Numbered from the stretch's first letter, positions 21,522 through 31,936 are shown. The stretch is DNA of 64,000 bases from Perkinsela sp. pyNocScin1 (GCA_964019655.1 CAXHTR010000006.1:992001-1056000); one strand, 5' to 3'. Translations and numbers: made by a program. Notes: generated by a model not told the origin, from the sequence alone.

Positions 21522-22102
21522 TGCTACAAAATAAAAAAACTTGAAATAAAGAAACAAGAATAAGCCCGTAAGGTGTCTGTGCTAGGTGTTTTGGCTTGAT
21601 TAAGGAAATATTTTAGCCTTCTTATAAGAGAAAATTTGTCGTTTTGCATCTTGAATTTCTCTTCGTACGCTTCATAGGAATTTTGATTCTGTGCTTCTTC
21701 GAAATGTGACAGATACAAACTTCAATAGACATCTATATCTGTCGCTTTTGTATGCAAGCTTTCAAAATGACGCGCTCACTTTTTTGGCCTCTCTACATAT
21801 TTTCTCACACTTGCAAAAATCTTATCCCTTCCTTTACGATTCCGTGAGAAAGGGCGCATAGATAGATTTGTTACTGAGTGACTGCAGTCCTGAAGTCCAA
21901 GCAAAACCTCTGCCTCTTACGCTGAGCTGTTCATTCATGGTGATTGATGACTTTGACGCATTAACATCAGAAAGACGAAAATGACTTAAAAATTTGATTC
22001 GATCTGCCATCCTTCAAAAGAGAAAAGAACACTGAATACCTTCAAAATCATATCTTTTTAATTCCAAAATTCGCTATTTCTAATCTCTACCATCAATACA
22101 CG
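21522..22102. other. Intergenic, no supported gene
   Basis: No ORF with family motifs. Mostly AT-rich sequence between two minus-strand LRR genes. Confidence 0.5.
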
Positions 22103-23031
22103 TCAGCCCAAGCTCACAAAATCTGGATCTTTCTCTCCTGCCACCACCGGCTCAAACCCATTGTCTTCCAGCCGAAGGGCGTGCATGTCACGCATTTCCT
22201 TAATACGGTGCAGATCGACACTTCCCGAGAATTCATTCGATCGGAGGTCGAGAACCTGGAGGCCAAGCGGGATAGCTGTCAGATCCACAACTCCGCTGAG
22301 CTTGTTGCCTTCCAGATGGAGGTGCTTCATGCCTGTGGGGAGCTTGCCTAGTCTTATACCTCCAGTCAGCGCATTGTTTGAGACATAAAGCTCTTTGAGA
22401 CTCTGTGGGAGGGCCTCGAGGTTGAGGCTCCCCGTAAATTTATTGCATCCGAGGCCGAGATACGAAATCTTTGAGGAAGCGCATCCAGTGCTATCCCCCC
22501 GCTAAATGAGTTGGACGAGATATCCAGTGTTTTGAGATTCTTTGGGAGCCGATGGAGCGCAGCACTTCCCGTAAAGTAATTCCGAGCGAGAATGAGGCTC
22601 TGAAGCAGCGGTGGGAGAGCAGAAAATTTAATTTCCTTCGAAAAACTATTTTCGGACAAATCAATGGAAGTTAGGCTCCTGGGGAGCAGCGAAGCATTCA
22701 GCGTCCCCTCGATGGACTCGTCCATAGCGCCAAAGGGAAAGTCTCTCGAGAGGCTGAGCGTCATGAGGCTTGGCGGAAGGTCATCGAGGCACACAGACCC
22801 GTGGGCCCATACTTTTTCAGCCCAGCGGATGTGCACAACGCGCTTTTGCTTGTTGCAGCGGACGTCAGGCCACTTACAGACATCTTGGAAGGCACCAGTG
22901 CTGTCGGTGAGCTGGCTGCGGGCTACTCCGGAGAGGTGGGCGACGAAGCGCTCCATACGCATCTGGTCGGTGGGCACTGAAGCGTCAGATTCTGGTGTGG
23001 CATTATCGGCACAGAGCAATCGGAGAAGCAT
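22103..23031 (-). pseudogene. LRR gene with a -1 frameshift
   Basis: The start at 23031 gives leader MLLRLLCADNATPESDAS, then cap PTDQMRMERFVAHL and cysteine motif VCKWPDVRC. Repeats run to LPQRFR, then the reading passes to another frame (YLGLGCNKFTGSLN) near 22463, next to a TTT run, and continues to 22103 through LPQSL, LPTGMKHLHLEGNKLSG and IPLGLQVLDL. Total length is two bases more than a multiple of three, as expected for one lost base. The fourth broken gene in a row on this strand. Confidence 0.78.
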
Positions 23032-24545
23032 TTTGGGATATAAGTCGTATAAAAGAGGGTGAAGTACAGCAGCAAAAGAAGATTTCATTGTCAATTTGAT
23101 TCAGAGATATGTTCATAGAATGCTTTCAGACAAACATACGTTCCAAAGACTTCATTGACCTCTGTATTTTCAAAGCTACAGTATGTTTGTCGTCTCTTTT
23201 CTATAATCAGAGAAAGAAGTAGATGTTTTTTCGATTTTTGTACCGATTGTTTTATATAAGAGCCCATTGTCCACCGTACATCGCTTGGATTATGCTTTGT
23301 GCTAAAGGGGGGCCATATCGAGAGAGAGGGTTTTTAATTTTGGATCTATCTATTGGTGAGAGAGTCATAAATCTCGAAGAAACCCTGAAATATTCTGATT
23401 GCAACATCAATCAACAACCCAATGGTTTACAGTTAAATATGCTATGTCGTTTTTTTTTGATATCATGCTGATGGCATAGACCTATGCAACTCGGTTCTGT
23501 GATTGCAATCGAGTGTGCATAATCAACTTTCGACTATATCAGATCAGACTATCTGCGCGTGTAGCATAAAGCATTTTCACTGTGCAAAACTTCAGAACAA
23601 GAGCGTGCAGAATGAAAGATAGAGGACGACGGCTCCTCAAAGCTTAATATCCGAGTTTGAGTATCATAGCTTTTTGTCAGTGCATCACAAGCTGCGCAGA
23701 CCTTTCTTTTCCAAAGCTAATGATCTGCCTCCGACTTAAGCTTACCTTGCATTACCGTGTCTTCAAAGAGGCGCTTTATACGTCGGACTGCCTCAAGGGG
23801 ACCCATGGCAACAATAGTATTCAGAAATAGCAAAATTATAAACTAAACTTTTGATGCATATTGCGAGGTGTGCTGATTTACAAGGCCATATCACTCTCGA
23901 AATTTGCCCTAAAATATCTATGAAAATACTCGTTTTCTATAGTGTCCTGCTGACGGCAAAGCAAATTTCTCGACTATTGATTCACTAGCAGGGGATCCGG
24001 CTCTCTGAAGGGGTCACAGAGATTTTCCACAAAAGTTTTGACTTATGAGTGCGCTCGGCGACCGACTTTACCAAATTTGCTGAGGTGTGTATCTTGAACG
24101 TGAAAAAAAAGAACGGAAATGGCCTAATCTCTTATCGATAGAGAGTTTGCGACGTAAGAGAACCGGAGCCGAAGTCTGCTTCCTTTCACCCCTCGCCCAT
24201 GGAGAAGGCACAAATTTGAAATTTTGAAAATAATCCGGCGAACCATCGTTCTTCAGGTCGATGCCGTCAACAATCTTTGCTCTAGAGCTGTGTTGCGCGC
24301 CCTCAGATCATCGTATTCTGGTATTTACCTGTTTCTGCTTTCGCCATGCGTTTTATCTTCACTGTATGTACTGTTGACCAACCAACTTTCCACCTAATCT
24401 CTGGCTGCATAAGATGAATTACTGAAACAAGAAAAGAAAGGGTATATGACCACGAATGTGGAGCTGGAATCATCGTATCACCGTCATATGCAAGCTATTC
24501 ATACCTGTCAATTTTTCACATAAAATTACTCGGCCATAACATAAA
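23032..24545. other. 1.5-kb gap without supported gene
   Basis: No ORF above about 80 codons and no recognisable motif on either strand. I found no tRNA-like or rRNA-like sequence. Confidence 0.45.
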
Positions 24546-25094
24546 TTATTTAGGAATCATGGGCAACCTTGTAGCACAATAAAAGCACTCCAGCATCGCA
24601 AAAGAAAGCAGCATCGTGAAGCTGACGAACTGAAGTTGAAACTGCGTGAATCTGGGCCTGATCAATTGCAGGATACATACTGCTACCGAAAGCAGAAAGT
24701 ACACAAACCATATGCAGACAAGAATTATGGCCTGCGTTTCGAAGCCGGGCCTTGGGGCACTCCATGTGATGTCGAGTGGCTGGAACTGCGGTCCATCATT
24801 GTGAGATAGCCCAGGGTTCAAATTAGGTTGGAGCATAAAGGGAGGCTCCAGCGGTTCAAAGTCTGTCCAGCAAGTAGCAACGTTCGGCGGTCGAGCTATT
24901 GACTGAATTACAGCGCTTATCGTACGATAGCTCTCCAAACATTTATCTAATTTTTCGCTAATGGCATTTAGATCACGCTGAATCTCTTCCTCCCACTGGT
25001 CGTGCTCTGCCTGGACCTCACGCAGAACTCTGCTCACTTCTTTTTTGACTGCCTGTCGGGCTTCGTCAATAACCGCTGGATCGAGATGTGTCAT
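24546..25094 (-). CDS. Coiled-coil protein with C-terminal membrane segments (182 aa)
   Basis: Residues 1-70 are a charged amphipathic helix (EARQAVKKEVSRVLREV, EEEIQRDLNAISEKLDK), probably a coiled coil. A Pro-rich linker follows (about 75-120). Two hydrophobic helices, about 126-147 (IILVCIWFVYFLLSVAV) and 155-174 (FVSFTMLLSFAMLECFY), probably form a hairpin in a membrane, leaving the N-terminus cytosolic. No family recognised. Third gene on the minus strand after the nucleoplasmin-like and NPF-repeat genes; no functional link can be inferred. Confidence 0.65.
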   Translation of the reverse strand: MTHLDPAVIDEARQAVKKEVSRVLREVQAEHDQWEEEIQRDLNAISEKLDKCLESYRTISAVIQSIARPPNVATCWTDFEPLEPPFMLQPNLNPGLSHNDGPQFQPLDITWSAPRPGFETQAIILVCIWFVYFLLSVAVCILQLIRPRFTQFQLQFVSFTMLLSFAMLECFYCATRLPMIPK

Positions 25095-25411
25095 TTTTGG
25101 TTATGAAACGCCAATCAAAAAAGTGATCCAAACACAGAAGCAAACACTAAAATTGATTTGTACCAGTGTCTCCCAACGCTTTGGAATTTCACACCCCACT
25201 GACGCCATTGAAATTAGACTGACCCCACTTTTAGCCATTTACGATCTCAACTGACCCAGAAATGCTTCGTTTTATGGTAATTCAGACGAGTTCCATCTAT
25301 AAATCTCGTTCGTCGGGGTCAGTTGATTTAAGACAGGCCCCTAAAAAATCCTATTTTCAGAGGTAGGGAAGCACTGCTTGTATCAAAGAGTTCACTTCTT
25401 TTGAATTTTCT

Positions 25412-25640
25412 TCATTCGCTATGGGGGCTCTTCTGGTCTTGACGAAGGGTAGCACTTTTGCTCTCCACTTCTTGGCCGCATTTTTCAGCTGCTGCATGCT
25501 TGAGCGGAAATTCTTCACAGTCCAATAAGCTCACCCGACCAACGAAGGCCCGTGCTGGTACTCGAAGAGCCGAGATGTCTGCGAAGGCTTCGCCGAGATG
25601 TGCAGTCTTGCTTCCGAGACCCCTGCGTACGGTTCATGCA
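25412..25640 (-). pseudogene. Possible protein fragment without start
   Basis: A minus-strand frame with sensible amino-acid composition reads RVPARAFVGRVSLLDCEEF and PLKHAAAEKCGQEVESK to a TGA at 25412. An in-frame stop lies just upstream and there is no ATG. It may be the 3' end of a lost gene or a last exon. I do not recognise the family and cannot exclude chance. Confidence 0.25.
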
Positions 25641-25794
25641 GGAGGCTTATCATCTGCATGGCATACATAACAAAAGAATAAAGCTTCAGCTAAGCGATAC
25701 AGCATATGCGGACGCGAAAGAAAATGAAAACCTCAGCGAAGGCAGCAAGCACTACATGTTTCATATTTTATACAATTTAAATTGACACAATCCA

Positions 25795-26772
25795 TTAACG
25801 CGTGGCCAGCATGTCGACGAGCGCGACGAGCCGGTCGACCTGGCCAATGATACCGCACATATTCATGTCGGCCTCCTGCACAGCTCCTAGGTCCCTTTGT
25901 CGCTCTACCCTCAGGCGCAAATGCTGCGACCTTTTTTGCATGGAGCGGACCTTCTGCTTCAGCGCTTTCTTTTCGCCCATGAGAGCCCTTGCCTCATCCT
26001 TCAGGCCCTTGGCTTCTGCTGCCAGGGCGACGTGCTCCTGCGCAGCCACTCGTGTTATTTCCTGCACAGCAGCGCGCTCGACGCGGGGTGCTTCTTGTCC
26101 GGACTTTGCCAGCTCGGTGCTGATAAAGTGTGGGTTGCCGATCGCGTGCTTCTCGCCCTTGCCAGTGGCGAACGGGTCAAGTGTAAATGAATCCTCGAGG
26201 GGTGCAAGGGGACAGCTCAGGGTCGGGCTAGCCTTTCACGAGGGCTCACTGCTGTCGGCGTCCTTCGGGCGATGGGTCACCGCCTTCTTTAGTGACCCAA
26301 CTTTTTCCGTTTTGGGCTCTGCCTTCTCCTCCACAGGTGGTTTCGACTGCTCCTGTGTCGTTGCGAGGATGGCAGAGCTCGCGGGCTTGGGCTTCAGGCT
26401 GAAAGGATTTTCTGGCGTCTGCGTCGATGTACTCGAGCCAAGGATGAACGGGTTTGCTTTGGGCTTTTCGCTCTGCTCTTCGATAAGCTTGGAAAATGGA
26501 TTTGCTTTCGGCTTCGCTTCGTCCTCTTTGACCAACTTCGAAAAGGGATTCGGTTTCTCTGTCGGCTTCGCCTCGTCCTTCTGGACGAGCTTCATGCATG
26601 GATTTTCGGTGCTTGCGCCGAAGACTGGCTTTACCTCTGTGGCCGCCGGTTGGTCTGGGTGTGTAGATGCGGGGGAAGTGCTTGGTGCTTGTGCGAGCGG
26701 TGAGACTGTTTCAAGCGGTTCAGGGCGACGTTCGCGCCTGAAAAAATTTCGGAGGCTTTTGTTCCAGCCCAT
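25795..26772 (-). CDS. NPF-repeat / coiled-coil protein with in-frame TGA
   Basis: From the ATG at 26772 (MGWNKSLRNFFRRERRPEP) a 178-codon frame runs to a TGA at 26236. The same frame stays open for another 146 codons to the TAA at 25795. The first part is Lys/Glu/Pro-rich with repeats around N-P-F (NPFSKLVKEDEAKP, ANPFSKLIEE, ANPFILG, ENPFSLK). NPF is the ligand of EH domains in endocytic adaptors. The second part contains a DPF (TLDPFATGKGEK) and then a coiled coil (KALKQKVRSMQKR). The basic N-terminus could bind membranes. TGA is a normal stop elsewhere here, so this is a 178-residue protein, a pseudogene, or a readthrough product. Confidence 0.6.
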
Positions 26773-27026
26773 TTTAATTTTCAATGAAAGCATAGAAAAA
26801 AAAGTTTGAGCTATGCCGAGGGTATCTGAGCACACAGTAACGGACCTCTTCAGGCGGCATTTTACTTGAGAATAAAATAGAAATGTACAAAGTCAAAGGC
26901 GAGCCATTTGAGGCATCAGTTGCTGTAACAACGGACGGATCTTATGCTTACGGGTATTGCTTGAAATTGAGTCTTATTATATTATGAGCTAGAGAGCTGT
27001 TGTATACCTATGCCAATAAAATAAAT

Positions 27027-27710
27027 TCAATTATAACCATATGATGATATCATTGTTTGAATCAGCATAGCTAGAGATAATTGCATGAGTAGCTGCCGAA
27101 ATGAAATCGTCATGAATCGGCCCCATGTTCCTTCCTTGCCGTTGCCATCCACACTTTCGACGTCTTCGTGGCCCGCTTCGTCGCTCACTGCATCATGCGA
27201 CTGACTTTCCTCTCTCTTTTCCTCGGAAGTCTCTTCTTGATTTTCAACACCTGACTCATCTGAATCACTTGACGATACTTCTTCAACCTTGGCTTTTGCC
27301 TGAGCTTTTTCTGTTGTTGGCTCTGGCTTAGCCCCTACTGCTGATTCCTGCATTTCGTCTTTTTGCCCTTCAGTGCCAAGATTTTCGCTGCTGCGCCGAG
27401 CGTTTTCGTCGAGCTCATAGTATCCCGTGAGGTGAACCCTTGCATTTTTATCGCCTTCAAGAGAGAGCTCTACCTCGCTGTGGGGCATGAAGCGCATGTC
27501 GAGTGGCATATGGTAGACGCCATTCCATGGGCAGAGTGTACCGATTTGAAATAAGTTGCCGCTGATCCTTGCTGATAGAACGACCTTGGTCGAGGTGGGC
27601 GTTGCGAGTGCGGCCTGAGTAATGTACAGGGGTGCGATATGAGGGTTGACTGTGTGCGGGTTGTCGACGGCGACCTCAACGCCAAATAAGGGGCTTAGTG
27701 ACTTCTCCAT
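27027..27710 (-). CDS. Nucleoplasmin-like (FKBP-NPL type) domain protein (227 aa)
   Basis: Residues 1-100 match the N-terminal nucleoplasmin-like domain of nuclear FKBPs and plant HD2 proteins: start FGVEVAVDNP, then LYITQAALA, IGTLCPW, PLDMRF and the hallmark RVHLTGYYELDE. A long acidic, Ser-rich tract follows (about 105-190, with EEVSSSDSDESG), as in histone chaperones. The peptidyl-prolyl isomerase domain of FKBPs is missing. Instead the protein ends in a semi-hydrophobic helix (RQLLMQLSLAMLIQTMI). Likely a nuclear histone-binding protein, but the tail could be a membrane anchor. Start ATG is clear. Divergently oriented to the kinesin 2.5 kb away. Confidence 0.75.
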   Translation of the reverse strand: MEKSLSPLFGVEVAVDNPHTVNPHIAPLYITQAALATPTSTKVVLSARISGNLFQIGTLCPWNGVYHMPLDMRFMPHSEVELSLEGDKNARVHLTGYYELDENARRSSENLGTEGQKDEMQESAVGAKPEPTTEKAQAKAKVEEVSSSDSDESGVENQEETSEEKREESQSHDAVSDEAGHEDVESVDGNGKEGTWGRFMTISFRQLLMQLSLAMLIQTMISSYGYN

Positions 27711-28391
27711 TGATAAGTGTAAAGTGGCTGAAAATTAAGATAACATTGATCGTTTGAGTACACCTTTTTTAATTTGTGGCAAATGTCATAGGACATATTC
27801 TGGGCTACTTGGAGGCATGCACTGTAAAACTACACGCCTTAAACTATATATGTTGTGGTGTATTGATCAGCTGCCCAGCAGCGGCGAGAAAGCCTTTATT
27901 AACTCTATCTATTTGGAAGTGCTTGATGATGCCGTTCTGCAGAACTATAAGATCTCGCTTCTGTCGCTCTTGAGACATCTATTTTAGAAACTAGATATGA
28001 TGCCTTGCGCGTTTCACTAATTTTTGATCTTGTGCGGTGAATCTTTTATGAATTGTTCCCTTATTGCTTTTCTGATGAAAGCTTTGGCATAGCTCATGAC
28101 GTTAACTTTTGATCTGTTACTGTCGAGAGGGGGGTCTTTTCGCCTTCTGCGCTAATTCTCGATTTAAGCGTGCGCTTATTGCTGTACCACGGACATAGCT
28201 GCTACTTTGGCATATTTTAGGATATAAACCAAAAGCTCCCTCGCATTGGAATATATAGGAATACAGATTGTCTTAAAAAAGAAATTGCTCACTTATTCCT
28301 CGATGCACTCTCGAAAACTTAAAACATTGCTCGATGATAATTATCGAAGAGTTGGTTTCTGAATTCCATGCTAATGCTACTCTATCTAAAT

Positions 28392-28533
28392 CAGGGTTTC
28401 TGGAGAAAAATCTCACTTTCCCCCGTTGGCCGGGGGAAAATGGAAACTTTTCCCCCGCCACTTCCTCTTCCGCAGCTGATATTTTGTCATTTTCCCCCGA
28501 AACGGGGGAATCCCCCGTTTTTAACAAACCCTG
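28392..28533. mobile_element. hAT-type MITE, 142 bp, with 8-bp target duplication
   Basis: The element begins cagggttt and ends aaaccctg, perfect 8-bp terminal inverted repeats of the hAT type (CAGGG...CCCTG). The flanking 8 bases are identical on both sides: atctaaat at 28384-28391 and again at 28534-28541, the target-site length typical of hAT transposition. The interior has no coding capacity and consists largely of short palindromic C-run/G-run blocks (cccccgttggccggggg; cccccgaaacgggggaatcccccg). It is a non-autonomous element that needs a transposase from elsewhere. The intact duplication suggests a fairly recent insertion. Confidence 0.88.
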
Positions 28534-29933
28534 ATCTAAATTCCAACTGTAGCAATACTCACTCTTGCTATATCGAGATTAAGAATATGACCAAGAAGAA
28601 AAGTATAGAGCATAACTGTCGAAAAATAGGACACAGTGAGCTGCCAAGGTGTACCCTACCCTTAATGCATCTCCAATAGCAGCGTGTGAAATTTTAAAGT
28701 GTCACCGACCATCATACTTTCATTAGCCGATTGACCAAACCATTTTCAGTTGAACGAAATCGAAGTTATAGATGAACACTTAGTTTGTTGCCCATAAATC
28801 GTTTAAGTGTAAAAACTTCATGAGAAGCAATGGCCCGTATAGAATACCATATTCATGCACTACTCATTGCTCTTTGACAGTCCTTATAATGAACAGTCTC
28901 GGTCTTACATCTCGTACAGAACTGAATCCGGTCTCTCTTATATTCGAGTATCGTTTTAGCAATACTTAAGCTTCATCGTGGTCACTCTCTGTAATCATGA
29001 TTGGACGAGTACAACTTGAGAAGCTACATCCACCGCTAGAAAATTCTCAAACTGTCATAGATGTAACAAGACATTTAAAAGGTGGGGTGAATAGTTTTCG
29101 GGAAGATGATGATGAAAATTTCCAGAACCACGCCGCGCTGTGACTTTTCTCTTGCACTCTTATCGGCATTCGCGAGTCACACATTCTCAGAAACTATACC
29201 CGAACGACTGTCAAGAACTATTTCAGGCTTTTCTACGTAATTCACATATGTTTTTTTTCATAGTGTGACAAATGTTAGTTTCTGCCTTCCTGTTCCCTAT
29301 GTATCAGACCCTATCTGTATAGCAGAAAAAGATTTCCACGCAGGAGAATTATCGAAGACGGGATTCAAATTACACTGTAGGTCAAGAAATAATCAAGGGT
29401 CCATTTACTGCGAATGATCTTTCCTCCATTAATCTCAATTAGAAAAGTGAAGTGTGTACATTACATGAGTCATTTGTTAGAATGATGCCAGTCTAACTCG
29501 CATTATTTCCAATCCAGCATAGAAAAAGGATATATTGATTATTGCATTGTGATTATACAATGTAGTCAATGAAGATGAGGCAGAAAGTTGGTCTTTAGAT
29601 TTAACTGCTTTCTAAGAATAACCATGATACCATGAATATCTGAAATGCCATTGAAAATCATGATTGAAAGGGAATAAGATTTCTACGGTAAAGTCTGGAA
29701 GATTAGCTCCCTCTTCTTACCTCGCTCGAAGGACGAAATGTGTACCTTTTCTTATCTTATCCTCATGCTCAAAGTTTTTTACAGACCGTAAGTGGGCAAT
29801 CCTAGTTTTCCATTTGTAAGTTCATGATGAGTATTCATTGCGCGAAGGTCTGTCTTCAAATGATGAGCACTGCTTCGAAATTCTAACTATTTGCTAGTTT
29901 TTTACTTTTAAATGCCTAGTCTGCTAACACGTA

Positions 29934-29952
29934 CAGTCGACGCCGTCGACTG
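29934..29952. repeat. Perfect 8-bp inverted repeat, 3-base loop
   Basis: cagtcgac and gtcgactg flank gcc. It lies about 275 bp before the kinesin ATG in the divergent spacer. It could be a binding site for a dimeric protein or coincidence. Confidence 0.4.
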
Positions 29953-30011
29953 CATGCACTATAGCTTTCTCACGGTAGCACCAATATAAACCTGCCTCTC
30001 CAGTTCCATAC

Positions 30012-30032
30012 ATATGTATATTATATACATAT
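30012..30032. repeat. Perfect 9-bp AT-rich inverted repeat
   Basis: atatgtata and tatacatat are separated by tta, about 200 bp upstream of the kinesin start. AT-rich palindromes arise easily by chance; function unknown. Confidence 0.35.
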
Positions 30033-30116
30033 ATCAGCTTTCACATCGACCCTTAGACGATGAAATTGTACTCGCTGGGCATTGACTCTAAAACTTTTGC
30101 CTACGACGAGTAATTA

Positions 30117-30137
30117 CTCTCTCTCTATCTCTCTCTT
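30117..30137 (+). promoter_or_regulatory. CT-repeat tract upstream of kinesin
   Basis: A pure pyrimidine tract (apart from one A) about 90 bases before the kinesin ATG. If the organism trans-splices its mRNAs this would be a suitable polypyrimidine tract; otherwise it may be a promoter initiator. Inference only. Confidence 0.3.
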
Positions 30138-30226
30138 GTAAAAAATCTTCGCACGTCTTAATCTTCATTAATTTTCCTTTTTCCAAGCGATTTTACGCTC
30201 CCATTCTCATCCATACTAACATTGAA

Positions 30227-31936
30227 ATGTCCCTGCTGTCGCGCCACTCCGTCGACAGCGAAAGCGAGCGCTACGCTATCATTCTCGAGGTCGCCGGCCT
30301 CGGCCACCTCGCCCGGACCATCCAGGCCGCCGTCCCCACGCTCGATGCGCTCGCCCGCGTCCCCCCACAGGCCTACGCCGCCATCGGCGTCATCTCAATG
30401 GCCGACTTTATCAAGCTCTCGAACCTAATTGGGAGCATCCCCAAGTCCCGCCAGGCCCTCGAGCCCGTCGTTTTCAGCCCCGACTCCCCGCCGCGCGACG
30501 AGCCCATGCAGATGTCGCCCCTCCAGGCCCCGACCCCCGACCGCAAGACGTCCTTCGCCCCGTCGGCCCTCGATGAGCTCCCACCGCTGCCCCTGCCGCT
30601 GGCCCACGACCTGTCCGCCCAAGCATCCTCCGCGCGCAACCGCAGCATGTCTGTCTCTTCTGTGCCCCGCTGGTCGGCCCCCGCTCAGCCACCTGCGCGG
30701 CGCCCCAACCGCATCCTCGTGGCCATCCGTAAGCGCCCGCTGATGGAGGCCGAGGCCCGCGATGGCCAGCTCGACATCATCAGCGTCGTGGGCGAGACCG
30801 AGCTCGTCCTCGCCGAGCACAAGCAGCGCCTCAACCTTTCTAAGTATATCGACACCCACACCTTCCACTTCGACAAAGTGTTTTCTGAAAAAATGACAAA
30901 CCGCGACGTCCACGCGGCGACGACCGCCCTCCTCATCGACACTGTGTTCGCGGGCGGCAAGGCCACATGCTTCGCGTACGGCCAGACGGGCAGCGGCAAG
31001 ACGCACACGATGCTCGGCAAGGGCGGCGAGATCGGCCTCTACGTCCTCGCTGCACAAAACATTTTGAACAACATTAACCCCTCGATGGCTGTCTACGCGA
31101 GCTTTTTCGAGATCTATGCCGGCAAGCTCTACGACCTCATGAACGACCACGAGCAGCTCCCGTGCCTCGAGGGTGGCGACGGCGCGATCAATATCGTTGG
31201 CCTCCGCGAGTACCCAGTGCGCAACATCGAAGGCCTCACGCAGATTGTGAGCTACGGGAACGTCAGGCGCTCAAGCGGGATGACAGGCATGAACGTGCAC
31301 TCCTCGCGCTCGCACGCGGTGCTGCACATCAACGTATACCGTGGGGGTAAGCTGCTGGGCCGTATGACCTTTGTCGACCTTGCGGGCAGCGAGCGCGGCG
31401 CCGACACCACCAACACCGACCGCGCGACCCGAAGGGAGGGTGCCGAGATCAACAAGTCGCTTTTAGCCTTGAAAGAATGTATCCGCGCGCTCGACCAGGG
31501 CCACAAACACATTCCCTTCCGCGGGACCAAGCTCACGACAGTCCTGAGAGACTCATTCGTTGGGAACTGCCGCACAGTGATGATCGGAAACGTCTCGCCG
31601 GCGTCGGTGAGCTGCGAGCACACGCTCAACACGCTGCGCTACGCCGACCGCGTCAAGGGGCTCCGCGGGGACGGCAGCCGCGCCACAGTGCCGACGAAAG
31701 GCCGCTTGCCGACGGGTAGAGCTGTCTCCGGAACGGCTTGCGCGAAAATAAGCGCACCGAACCCAGCCAAGTACGGGGACTACATCGCCCGATGTAGATC
31801 AATTTTGGGGCGCCAGATGGGGGCGTTGGACGTGCTCCTCAACGGCGAGGACTTTGCCGTACACGTGGGGCACATGCGGGCGATGGAGAGCGAGCTCGTC
31901 CTGGAGTGCGAGCGGGCCATGCAGCGTGAGAACTGA
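30227..31936 (+). CDS. Kinesin-13-like motor protein with N-terminal SAM-like domain (569 aa)
   Basis: Residues about 17-70 resemble a SAM-like helical domain (YAIILEVAGLGHLARTI ... VISMADFIKLS). A Pro/Ser-rich linker follows to about 160, then the motor domain (161-520): entry strand NRILVAIRKRPL, P-loop GQTGSGKT (252-259), switch I NVHSSRSH (356-363), switch II DLAGSE (384-389), and NCRTVMIGNVSP. The internal motor, the RKRPL start and GGKATCFAYGQTGSGKTHTM are typical of kinesin-13 microtubule depolymerases, which act at spindle and flagellar microtubule ends. The class-specific KVD finger aligns with RLN (201-203). The short C-terminal tail (520-569) is basic, then acidic. Strong GC bias at third positions. 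Confidence 0.92.
   Translation: MSLLSRHSVDSESERYAIILEVAGLGHLARTIQAAVPTLDALARVPPQAYAAIGVISMADFIKLSNLIGSIPKSRQALEPVVFSPDSPPRDEPMQMSPLQAPTPDRKTSFAPSALDELPPLPLPLAHDLSAQASSARNRSMSVSSVPRWSAPAQPPARRPNRILVAIRKRPLMEAEARDGQLDIISVVGETELVLAEHKQRLNLSKYIDTHTFHFDKVFSEKMTNRDVHAATTALLIDTVFAGGKATCFAYGQTGSGKTHTMLGKGGEIGLYVLAAQNILNNINPSMAVYASFFEIYAGKLYDLMNDHEQLPCLEGGDGAINIVGLREYPVRNIEGLTQIVSYGNVRRSSGMTGMNVHSSRSHAVLHINVYRGGKLLGRMTFVDLAGSERGADTTNTDRATRREGAEINKSLLALKECIRALDQGHKHIPFRGTKLTTVLRDSFVGNCRTVMIGNVSPASVSCEHTLNTLRYADRVKGLRGDGSRATVPTKGRLPTGRAVSGTACAKISAPNPAKYGDYIARCRSILGRQMGALDVLLNGEDFAVHVGHMRAMESELVLECERAMQREN

Larger units (their letters stand above)
27711..30226. other. 2.5-kb divergent spacer
   Basis: Separates the minus-strand nucleoplasmin-like gene from the plus-strand kinesin. 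It contains the MITE at 28392-28533 and two short perfect inverted repeats at 29934-29952 and 30012-30032. No coding sequence is supported. It may contain divergent promoters, but no motif can be named. Confidence 0.5.

Noticed and set aside
26246-26599. 117-codon ORF overlapping the NPF-repeat gene
   Set aside because: It is a shifted reading of the same repetitive DNA; the NPF frame has an ATG, a regular repeat and the longer continuation.
30425-31150. 241-codon minus-strand ORF inside the kinesin gene
   Set aside because: It is the shadow of a GC-rich coding strand; the kinesin reading has clear motor motifs.
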